Origin: Fragilaria crotonensis
Lineage: Eukaryota; Bacillariophyta; Fragilariophyceae; Fragilariales; Fragilariaceae
Assembly (NCBI GenBank): GCA_022925895.1
Contig: JAKSYS010000007.1
Span: forward strand, 186,001-250,000
Reading direction: 5' to 3'
DNA length: 64,000 bases
Made by a program: the position numbers and the translations under genes. Below are positions 22,352 through 31,101 of this stretch, piece after piece (the first letter of the stretch is position 1; each line of letters opens with the position of its first letter). Below the pieces are notes generated by a model. The model was not told the DNA's origin. It worked only from the letters and a program-made list of their open reading frames with translations, and searched no databases.

Positions 22352-23848
22352 TCACTTGTCGGTGGCAGTGGCTTTCTTCTGGCGGGTAAGAGATGGGTTC
22401 GTACGATTAGACCCGGTAGGTCTTTTCTTTTCCTCCACGGACGAATCGGAATGCGTCGAATGTGCAGTGTCGTCATCAGCCACTGCTGCCTTCCCATTTG
22501 TTTGGCGAGCTGGGAGACCTGACGATTGACGGCCTTGAGGTTCTTGATCACCTCTTTCCCGGTTGGCTTGTCCTGGGGCTTGGCACCTTAACCTTACTAT
22601 CCTTAGCCCCGGCTTGTGTCCCCTCTTGAGGCGTTTGGACGCAAGGTCTTTCTTCTGTTCGGGCGTCAGAGAATGGTACTCCTCTTTGGTATAGTACCTG
22701 TCCTCAATTGAGTCGATCTTTCGCTTCGAGCCCGACTTCATCTCGGAGATATTGACCGTCGCATTTGTCTTACTCTTCGAGGTTTGACGGATGTAATCCT
22801 GGTACAAAGTGACACATAGATCAAAATCACTGCGAAGTCGCTCGTCAGACATAATCCGGGTCTTAACGGCGTCGAACTTGTCGGTCTTTATCCCGTCAAG
22901 AAGGAATCGGACCTTCGATCTGGGATCAATCCCCGTGTAGCCATGTTCGACAAGGCCTTCCATAATCGAATGCTGTTGCTTGTGAACGTTCACATAGCGC
23001 TCAAAGTCCCAACGACGCTGCTCACCGTTGTAGACTGTATTCTTAAGCTTGTCCTCAGCCTGCGTTGCCATATTGTCAACGTTATTGGGGCCAAGAAAAT
23101 GTTGATAGAGCCCATTGAACGCCATCCTGCCATCGCGCGTGCGTTGTGCAGGTTTGACGTACGTCCACGACGAATGGTCGCGAGTGATCCTGGAAATTAT
23201 ATCCCAGACCTTCTCCCTATTGACAAGGTAAATGGGATCGGGCACCTGCGTTCCATTTGCAAGTGTCATGTAGTGCGGAGCCCTCGCTATCATTTCGTCC
23301 TGGATCGTAGGATAGTTTGTAGGAGGGTCGGCTCCTTCGGGAATCGCAACGTGCTTTCGAACAACATATGCGAGTGGGATTTTCCGTTCCCCTAGATAGG
23401 ATCGTAGGTACTCCTCGATCGATTCCATTGTCTTCGGCCAGTCCTTGGCGTTGATGGCAGGCACGTTATCAGTCGGAGTCTTGTAGGTGGACTCGAACTC
23501 ACGGAGCTCCCGAACTGATCGAATCGACTCAAGCGTGATGTCTGGAGCGTTGACTTCACGGCTGACTCGGGCCTGATGTCTCAAATAAAAGGCAAGCAGT
23601 TTGAGATGCCCTTCGGCACGCTGGTTCACCTGAACGCCGGGGTTCTGTACTTGAGCCGCCCCGGCGCCAACACCTGGTATCATCCCACCAGGTTTCCGGA
23701 GCACCCTGCAAAGGCTCTCGATCTCTTCGTCAGTCAAGAGCTTAATCTCATCGAGAGAATCAATGCCTTGGTCTTCCACGATGGCCTGGGCCGCCGCTTC
23801 GGTGAAGCCGATCCGAGTCATCGTGGCGCGCATTACAGCGTTCTGCAT
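22352..23848 (-). CDS. Copia element 1 Gag
   Basis: The first open frame after the 5' LTR leader, 498 codons, helix-rich, with a basic C-terminal part (KRKIDSIEDRYYTKEEYHSL). I see no CCHC zinc knuckle. Between about 22500 and 22620 the best reading shifts frame at least twice, which replaces a short stretch of the apparent protein. Position and composition support Gag. There is no direct domain motif to prove it. Confidence 0.7.
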   Translation of the reverse strand: MQNAVMRATMTRIGFTEAAAQAIVEDQGIDSLDEIKLLTDEEIESLCRVLRKPGGMIPGVGAGAAQVQNPGVQVNQRAEGHLKLLAFYLRHQARVSREVNAPDITLESIRSVRELREFESTYKTPTDNVPAINAKDWPKTMESIEEYLRSYLGERKIPLAYVVRKHVAIPEGADPPTNYPTIQDEMIARAPHYMTLANGTQVPDPIYLVNREKVWDIISRITRDHSSWTYVKPAQRTRDGRMAFNGLYQHFLGPNNVDNMATQAEDKLKNTVYNGEQRRWDFERYVNVHKQQHSIMEGLVEHGYTGIDPRSKVRFLLDGIKTDKFDAVKTRIMSDERLRSDFDLCVTLYQDYIRQTSKSKTNATVNISEMKSGSKRKIDSIEDRYYTKEEYHSLTPEQKKDLASKRLKRGHKPGLRIVRLRCQAPGQANRERGDQEPQGRQSSGLPARQTNGKAAVADDDTAHSTHSDSSVEEKKRPTGSNRTNPSLTRQKKATATDK

Positions 23849-24350
23849 CGTGGAGGCAAGATCGAAACAAAGGAGATCGATCGGCAGAACACAGGAAAAA
23901 AGATGATCCGATCAAAACCGCAAAAAAAGGACTCGGGGCGTTTCGTCTTAGCCCGTTAGGTCACCCTTTAGTTAAACGGTCGTATATAAATGTTGGTGAC
24001 GTATAAAGAGACAATCACCAAAACGAATCCTGTAACAATTTCCAACGCACACGTTTCCAGTGGATGCGTATGACGGTGCACCACGACCATTCGACGATGA
24101 TGTGCTGTCCCCGGGTTTGATTACACCATGGGATCGACCGGCCAGGCCACGTGGGCGTGTTGACACGTTATGGTCACTGTCGGTGGGCAGTTCGAAGCAT
24201 GCCTAGGCGTGCAGCCGTTTCATGCGATGGGGTTGAACATGCAACCTCGGCCATCCGAGCCAGAGGGCAATCCCTATCAGCGAGACGAGTGGGGATAGCA
24301 ACATAGCTCGACGAACGCGATATGGCGGCGTAGCATGGGTCTGATAAACA
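23849..24350 (-). other. 5' leader of copia element 1
   Basis: About 500 nt between the 5' LTR and Gag. Just inside the LTR the minus strand reads TGTTTATCAGACCC, vaguely like the initiator-tRNA-complementary TATCAGAG site used by many copia elements, but the match is too short to call a primer-binding site. Confidence 0.5.
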
Positions 24351-24497
24351 GAATAAAGGTAGTCGTAGTAATACGGTGCGTTAATCATGGGCAACTAGAG
24401 ACGCGATCGTAAAAGAGTGCACTAGCTATTCCATCAGCGTACTGTACCGTCATCATCGTTGTACTGTGTACTCGTCTTGCCCGCGTTAGTTCAATCA
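24351..24497 (-). repeat. 5' LTR of copia element 1
   Basis: Identical over its 147 bp to 17953-18099. Read on the minus strand it begins TGATTGAAC. Confidence 0.88.
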
Positions 24498-24861
24498 TAT
24501 GCATACATACAACCAATCAGAACTCAGTAGAAGACAGTACTCCCGTACACTGCAGATCTGCACTCTTTACTCCTACAAGACTTGTATCGCATAACAAAGG
24601 TTGCGCACAGTGTACAGTTTATTGTTACGTATCCCACAACACCAAGCAGAAGCGTATCCAACAACACCTTTTCATTACAATCAGGCGATGGATTTTGCAA
24701 GCATGATCCTCGTTCGTACTATCCCTACGTTCAAACCTCCGAACTCCTTCATTTATCAGCGGTCACAGTTCTCCAAAACGCAGGTGTGGCTTATCTATCG
24801 CTTGTTCAACTTTCCTGATGCAAACAACATAATTCCAACAAGTCTCTCGTTACACGCAATG
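24498..24861. other. Intergenic, no gene recognised
   Basis: Short stretch between the copia element and the 3' end of the P5A ATPase. It probably contains the 3' untranslated region of that gene. Confidence 0.4.
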
Positions 24862-27800
24862 TTAAATATTCGCTGATGCTTCTAGGGTCTTGGCCAGCGA
24901 CGACAAGAAAATCATACCCACCGCACTCGTCATGATTCGCACCAACGCACCGTTCTCCTGAGCCTCCTCCTCCAACAATTCCTCCTCGCGTTCTGCTGCG
25001 GAAGGCCCAGTCGAAGGCACCTCACCTTTTTCATTAATTTGACTGTCCTTGTCACATTGCCCTTCGTCACCTTGACCAATTTTGCAAACGGCAGTAATAA
25101 GATAGGATGCAACAAAATCAATGCCGAAGACGCTCATGAGACAGAGCTGGGAGCGCGTTGTTGGCAACAGACGTAATTCTAGGAGTTTGTTGATTGACTT
25201 GAAGCCCTCCGTGAGCATGCACAACGGAAAGAGAATCGCCAATCCAATGCCAATAATGAGCTGTCGATGCTCCAGTATCGCTCCATGAAATGGCCTTCCT
25301 CGATGATTCATCAAAGTAGATACAGCAGGTTGGAAGACTGACAAGAGAAAGGCAAGATTCGTTGGATAATTCGGTCGGAAAGGAGCTCTCTGAAACATCT
25401 TCACAATGGCCGGAATTTCCTTGTCCTGAGATACTTCTACCGGCGCCTTCAACAAGGACTCCATAAGGAGCAGCATCATTGGCTTCTTCTCCCCAACCGA
25501 ATCGAGTGAAGTAGGTGCTGCGCAAATAAGGCGTCGATTCGCTCTCGGTTCCATAAACGCAGCTTCCAATCGAGAAGCAATCCTCAAACCAGCTGTGCGA
25601 GTACAAGCATGCACGATGAATTGAGCCAGGACTGTCATAATACTGAATGGATGAAAGAAAGACACCGGGGGTCGTTTGCTGGACAATCTTGGCCTTGGAG
25701 TGCATGCCGCATGAGTCGCTGCCTGCTCGGCATACACGTAGAGCGCTAACTCGACATTCCACATAAATTTGCCGTACCGGAGGCCACGTGTGGGCATGGT
25801 GGCCAGGTTGAATGCATATGTTAAGCAGTTGAGCGCAATCGCTTTGTGTGTCACTTGCGCGAATGACGCCACCGCAACGCTATAACGGAGGATCGATTCC
25901 ACACCGTCAATCGCTGGTCGCAGACACGAAAATGGCGACACAAGCGATGCCTCGCCGGGCTTGATATCTTGTACCACGGCAAGCTCTGAACCGTTTTGCC
26001 CAGTCGCATTCCTGTCTGCTTCCGCTAGTATCTTGGCTGCTGCCGCTCCGCCTTTTCGGAGCAACTTGGCGCGCGTGTTTTCAGCTTTATAGATTCGTCC
26101 AATGGCCGCAAACATTTCACGTATCTCATCAAGGCTGAGACCAATAGCTCGACTTTCGGGATCGGAGAGACCTTGTCGCTCTGCTGCCTTCGTCTTGATG
26201 GAAAGCAACTCCTTATCAATCAGCGCCTTGACTCTTTGACGGTGGGCTCTTCCCGACTTGCCTAGCTGCGTGTTACCAGTCACTGAACGCATCCTCCGTT
26301 GACTGCCGATTCGCTTCTCCGAGACAATTTGTCGTCGTCGTTCATCTTCCAGATCGACAATGGTATTACCAGGAGCTGCGACTGCTACATCGGCAAATCC
26401 GTTTAGAAGAGCCACACCACAATCCGCAACCTTCATGGCAGCCACGTCATTGACGCCGTCTCCTGCAGAATGAGTGGTTGTGTCACAAGGTGTTAGTAAA
26501 AAACGTGGCACAACGGAGCAAGAGATCCCACCAATCCACGTACCGCACATGATAACCTTTTTCCCACTCTGTTTCAAGGTAGATACCACAAGAACCTTTT
26601 GCGACGGAGTTGCACGAGCAAAGACAGAAAAATCCTGCATCCTGGAACGAATAAGCTTCTCTTCTTCTGAGCAACTGGACTTGGACAGAGCCTCAACAGC
26701 GTTGCCTGTTGCGACAATTGTGAATGGTTTCTTGCTTGACAAGACCTTGCGAGTCGATAGCCGTGAGCCAGCGGAACCTTTTCCCTTACCAACCTCGGTC
26801 CATACAAGCCCCTCAGCCTCAGAATCATAATCAAGAAGGGCAATGCGGTCAAGGTCTGAGATAATCTGACACCGCCGTGCTACTGCGATAGCCACATCGA
26901 CTCCGTCGCCAGTAAGCATGGCAACACCGACTTGAGCATGTAGCAATTCTTTGATGACTCGAGGGGAACTGGGTCGAACCGATGCTTCAAAGCAAGCAAA
27001 GCCACAAAATTCAAAGGTGGCAACTGTCTCCACAGAGTCGCGGTGCAGCGAAGTTTGAGTTCTTTTTCTAGCCATGGCAACGGCTTTCTCGATCGACGTG
27101 GTATTTTGAAAACCAGATGGAAATATGCTTTCGAATAGCGTAGAATTTTCCCCAATGTCTTCGATTGCAATGGCAATGATGCGATATCCATCTTGTCCGA
27201 GCTGAACGACAGTATCTCGAAAGCGATCCTTATCGACAGATGACACGAGCTTTAGAATTGCATCAGGTGAACCCTTGACAAGTGAACACAATCTAGCACC
27301 CCCGTGCTCTTCATGGACTAGTCCTATCGAAGAGGATGTTCGGCGGTTGGCATCGAAGGGAAACGTTTTGATTTGCCAAAGCGTAGAACCATCCTTTTGA
27401 TAACTTCCATTCGTTTTATTCAAGGTCCATCCAGATGCACTCAGAGACGCCTTATCTAACGGATCGCCTACCAGCGCTTCGTCCACTAGCACTAATGAAT
27501 TCGACCCGGCCAATACGAGGTCTGTGGATGTTGTTCCATTCACAACATGGGACATGGCCTGTGTATCGCCGCAGATGGTCCCCGTCTTGTCGAACAAAAC
27601 ATGATCAATCGTCGATGCCGTGAGGAGAGCGCCAGGCTCCGAACAAACGACATCGGCTTCGCGTTTCAATTTCATGGCACATGAATCGGCAATGGAGGAC
27701 AAGGTCAGCGGCAAATCGGACGGGAGTGCAGCCAGAATGATGCGAGAGCATTGCAGTACTTTCCGAAACACGGACACTTTGGCATCTGCCGAACGGCAGT

Positions 27801-29514
27801 ACCACGTGCAGCTGAGGCATGCTGCCACCCCCATGGATGCCATGAGACTGAGTCCATCTCGTTCCGATTGGATATTCGACACAGCCCCGACGCGACTGCG
27901 CTGCAATGCTCTCAGTAGATCTCCACGAGAGGAGTAGGAGCCTGTTCGCAATGCCAAGAGTGTTATTGGGGTTGGACAATGCACGAGTGTCGTACCGGCA
28001 AATAAGATCGATGCTCGATGGCGACCCAACATGTCGAGATTTTCGTTGTTATTGTCATTCTCATTGTCGTTGGCGGATTCCTCCATGGCCACTTTGGATT
28101 GTGCGACACTCTCTCCCGTGAGGACAGCTTCATTCGTGACGGCACTTCCTCGCAATAACAATGCATCCACGGGGATTGTTAGGGGCGTCGTCGCACGACG
28201 ACCCTGAAGTTGAAAGACATCGCCAGGCAACAGTTCACTGGCATTGAGACTTGTCCATTTCTTCGTCTTCTTGTTGCCGCCCCGTTTGACTTTGACGGAA
28301 AGAGTTTGACTATCTTGGCGTTGAACTTCTTGTGCCAATTCCCGAGCCGAAACGATGGACTGTCGTGCATCCCAATAATGATGGAGCAGTGTCAGCACGC
28401 AACTCATTGCCGTATGGAACAAGGACGGATCCTCGAGCGCCGCTAGGAGCTTCCCAAATAGCTGTAACACTACTAGTGGCGAAGCCAGTCGTGCCAAAAA
28501 GGCTTGCGTGATGGTGGGAGTGGGGAGTTGAAAGTGGTTGTAGACTTGGAATTGAGAAGTAGCTCGCCGTAGCTTGGCACCGTACAGTCCCCTTTCCTTC
28601 AATAAGGATTTGATAGGGGCATTCACCAACGGTGGACCGCCAAAGACGACGGTTGCGTTCGTGCTGTTTGCAGAAACGTAGTACCGTTGATGACAGAGGT
28701 CAAAATAGTACTCATTTTGATCGGTGTATTTCAAGGGGCACACCAAAAGGGCCTTGTTGTCGGTATAGACTTGCATTTCTCTTGGTATCTGCACCAGTAC
28801 CGCAGCTGGTCGTGACAACAGCGTGCTCAGACCATCCTTTTGTATGCCTACCTGGCGAAACTCGAGTTGTCTTTTGTACGAGGACGCGAACCATTTGGGG
28901 AGCAATAGACCCAAGCCAACGTACATGAGCAGACTCGATAGCAGTCCCAGTAAGGGTTTGACAGATGGCAAAAAGGGAAGGGGAAGTGTTAAATGACGTG
29001 TGATGATGATTTCCCAGTTGGATGGCTTGTAGTCGACAGGCATGTTGCCTTCGTGAAGTTCCAACCAAATCGACTCGATGAGAGGAGTGCCTGCAGTCAA
29101 GACACATGCAACGAGCGAGCATAGGAGAGAAGTCAAGGATGCCAATTGTAAGAGTTTCAGGAGATTAATACGGCGATGAACGAGGATTGCCTGGACTGAT
29201 GGGAGTTGGTGCTTTTGTGTTTCAAATGCGTCTGGTTGTAATGATCGCTTCTTTGACAAGGATCTGGCTGTTGCTGCTGCGCCTCCTCTCCACTTTGATC
29301 CCAGATTATCGAGGCTAGGGCTTGCGCTGAGAGGCAAGAGCAATTTGGCACCAACGCCGTAGTCATGGTGATTGGCCTTCGCAGAAGCACATCCAACAAC
29401 CAGAAACAATATAAGAAAGTAGACTGCTGAGAATATTTTGTGTGGACTCCTTTCCTTTGGACGAGACTGCATTTGTATGTGTGCATGGCTATGCGGAAGC
29501 AAATGCAAAAACAT
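24862..29514 (-). CDS. P5A-type ATPase (ATP13A1/Spf1-like ER helix dislocase)
   Basis: P5A ATPases remove misinserted transmembrane helices from the ER membrane. The protein starts at ATG 29514, or better at 29472, where a signal-like hydrophobic segment (FSAVYFLILFLVVGCASA) begins soon after. It has N-terminal membrane segments, the actuator motif LTGES near residue 466, the phosphorylation site FDKTGT near residue 640, and the hinge motif GDGVNDVAAMKVADCGVALL. C-terminal membrane helices match Spf1 (KPGEASLVSPF, KAIALNCLTYAFNL). The helix-4 signature reads LPSDLP where yeast and human P5A have PPELP. An 81-nt GT-AG intron at 26463-26543 is in frame and would otherwise insert 27 residues before GDG. 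The coding sequence shows no frame breaks over 4.6 kb. Confidence 0.9.
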   Translation of the reverse strand: MFLHLLPHSHAHIQMQSRPKERSPHKIFSAVYFLILFLVVGCASAKANHHDYGVGAKLLLPLSASPSLDNLGSKWRGGAAATARSLSKKRSLQPDAFETQKHQLPSVQAILVHRRINLLKLLQLASLTSLLCSLVACVLTAGTPLIESIWLELHEGNMPVDYKPSNWEIIITRHLTLPLPFLPSVKPLLGLLSSLLMYVGLGLLLPKWFASSYKRQLEFRQVGIQKDGLSTLLSRPAAVLVQIPREMQVYTDNKALLVCPLKYTDQNEYYFDLCHQRYYVSANSTNATVVFGGPPLVNAPIKSLLKERGLYGAKLRRATSQFQVYNHFQLPTPTITQAFLARLASPLVVLQLFGKLLAALEDPSLFHTAMSCVLTLLHHYWDARQSIVSARELAQEVQRQDSQTLSVKVKRGGNKKTKKWTSLNASELLPGDVFQLQGRRATTPLTIPVDALLLRGSAVTNEAVLTGESVAQSKVAMEESANDNENDNNNENLDMLGRHRASILFAGTTLVHCPTPITLLALRTGSYSSRGDLLRALQRSRVGAVSNIQSERDGLSLMASMGVAACLSCTWYCRSADAKVSVFRKVLQCSRIILAALPSDLPLTLSSIADSCAMKLKREADVVCSEPGALLTASTIDHVLFDKTGTICGDTQAMSHVVNGTTSTDLVLAGSNSLVLVDEALVGDPLDKASLSASGWTLNKTNGSYQKDGSTLWQIKTFPFDANRRTSSSIGLVHEEHGGARLCSLVKGSPDAILKLVSSVDKDRFRDTVVQLGQDGYRIIAIAIEDIGENSTLFESIFPSGFQNTTSIEKAVAMARKRTQTSLHRDSVETVATFEFCGFACFEASVRPSSPRVIKELLHAQVGVAMLTGDGVDVAIAVARRCQIISDLDRIALLDYDSEAEGLVWTEVGKGKGSAGSRLSTRKVLSSKKPFTIVATGNAVEALSKSSCSEEEKLIRSRMQDFSVFARATPSQKVLVVSTLKQSGKKVIMCGTWIGGISCSVVPRFLLTPCDTTTHSAGDGVNDVAAMKVADCGVALLNGFADVAVAAPGNTIVDLEDERRRQIVSEKRIGSQRRMRSVTGNTQLGKSGRAHRQRVKALIDKELLSIKTKAAERQGLSDPESRAIGLSLDEIREMFAAIGRIYKAENTRAKLLRKGGAAAAKILAEADRNATGQNGSELAVVQDIKPGEASLVSPFSCLRPAIDGVESILRYSVAVASFAQVTHKAIALNCLTYAFNLATMPTRGLRYGKFMWNVELALYVYAEQAATHAACTPRPRLSSKRPPVSFFHPFSIMTVLAQFIVHACTRTAGLRIASRLEAAFMEPRANRRLICAAPTSLDSVGEKKPMMLLLMESLLKAPVEVSQDKEIPAIVKMFQRAPFRPNYPTNLAFLLSVFQPAVSTLMNHRGRPFHGAILEHRQLIIGIGLAILFPLCMLTEGFKSINKLLELRLLPTTRSQLCLMSVFGIDFVASYLITAVCKIGQGDEGQCDKDSQINEKGEVPSTGPSAAEREEELLEEEAQENGALVRIMTSAVGMIFLSSLAKTLEASANI
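26463..26543 (-). other. In-frame intron in P5A ATPase gene
   Basis: Starts GTACGTGG and ends TTCTGCAG on the minus strand. Removing it restores the invariant MCGDGVND motif, which it splits after the first base of the Gly codon. Its length is a multiple of three without a stop, so retention would not stop translation. Confidence 0.9.
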
Positions 29515-31101
29515 GCCAAGGCGTCGTATCCTTGTAGTGTGCTGTATGACAGAAAGTCCTAGCTTTTGTGAGGATTTCAGCGCTCATCAATGATTATGTG
29601 ACATCAATACCTCATGCATATGTTGAATGCAGAACAATGATGTTGGCGAGCGTGTGACGATGTGTCGAGACGATGATTAAAGAGGTGAACAGACACTCTT
29701 CATAGCGTAGGCGAGATTGAGAGTTCAGATTTTAGATGTGCGGCGCAAGCGACTGGGAAAACGGGGGGACTTACGTACGTTCACATGCCGATTTCCGATC
29801 AACAGATCAATGATATCCTACTATATTATAAATTAATTGTGTGCGTGAGTGCGTGCGTCCGTCTGTTACGGAGTATGACCACTCTGGGGTACTGGATGAA
29901 ATGAATACTGTCTGAATTTTTTCACTTCGCCAGGGTTGAGTACTGAAAGTAAACAGTAACAGTAAAAGTAGTGGTACGGAGTACGACCAGGTTGGGGGTA
30001 CTGTACGTCCAGTTTCCTGTAGTAGATTATAATATCCTACTATATTATAAATTAATCGTGTGCGTGCGTGAGTCCGTGCGTCTGTTACGGAGTATGACCA
30101 CTCTGGGGTACTGGATCAAATGAATACTGTCTCATACTCGGAGCATAAATGTCATACATGCATACTGGAGTACTCCGTACGCGATGTCGGTAAGATTTGC
30201 TTATACGTAGTTGCGTCAGTGCGTGCGTCTGTTACGGAGTAGGACCACTATGGGGTACTGCACTACTTGCGTATAGTACTGAACTGTACAAACAGTACAC
30301 ACAACCGTGCACAACCCATACCGTACACGTATTCCAAAAGTCCGACCAATTGGGAGGTACCCACTAGTACACATATATATGTATGTATGGTTATTCATCA
30401 TTTAGCATGATCCATCAGACGATTCATGATACCTGGTACGTGACCGTACACGATTCATGATTCAATCCGATACGCTCCGTTCTCCGTTGGTCGGTTGGTC
30501 GTTCCTTCCGACATCGTTCACCTTCGGTCCGCAACTCTAGAGAGAGTAGATCCTAAAACATGAAAGGTATAATCAAAATAAAAGTATGCTCTGGACTCCG
30601 GACTTCGGACTCCGGAGTGGTAGCCATATCACATACTCCGAGTATATCACGTTAGACTAAGATAACTCGGAGAATACAATGGAATCCATGGGATTCCTCC
30701 AGGCAATCATTGCTGTACTGTACTAAACCGAGTAATTGTAGTTGAAGTACAGTATGCCAGTCCGCGTGTATCATTTTGCCGCGCCTGATAGTGGTCGTTC
30801 AGAACGTGAAGTAAGATAGCCCAAACCAAGACTAAACGGTAGAATCAGTCGTCCAGGTTAAGACTTATTCCATACATTGTACATAGAATGATTATCTGGT
30901 CGACGATCGTTTGCCTCCCAGTCTAGACGGTTGTTCAGATTGTGATGTCTCAATAACATACAGGGACCCAGTCAACCTTGTGCATTCGACAGCCTGAACC
31001 TGGCTTTCAGTAGGTGGCAATCCTAGTCGATGATCGCGTTGAAGGGTACGACGCATTAAGTTATGTCAACAAAATTGTTAGCTTGGCGTCCCTTTCAATG
31101 T
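29515..31101. other. Intergenic region with degenerate direct repeats
   Basis: Separates the 5' end of the P5A gene from the 3' end of the DEPDC5 gene. It contains the 101-bp repeats listed separately, many GTAC words and a GGACTCCGGA-type cluster at 30590-30620. No gene was recognised. Confidence 0.5.
29813..30260. repeat. Spaced direct repeats, two full and one partial copy
   Basis: A 101-bp unit at 29813-29913 recurs at 30032-30132 with few differences. Both begin ATATCCTACTATATTATAAA and end TGAATACTGTCT. A partial third copy, the GTGCGTGCGTCTGTTACGGA core, is at 30213-30260. Spacing is about 219 bp, so the underlying unit may be a degenerate tandem satellite. Confidence 0.8.

Larger units (their letters stand above)
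17950..24497 (-). mobile_element. Ty1/copia (CoDi-like) LTR retrotransposon
   Basis: Two identical 147-bp direct repeats (17953-18099 and 24351-24497) bound a minus-strand Gag, protease, integrase, reverse transcriptase and RNase H in copia order. A purine-rich tract (GAGGGGAC on the minus strand, 18100-18107) sits directly before the 3' LTR as expected for a polypurine tract. Flanks share TATGCATA on both sides. The identical LTRs imply recent insertion. The coding region nevertheless has several frame changes, so either the consensus contains errors or a defective copy was mobilised in trans. Confidence 0.9.
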
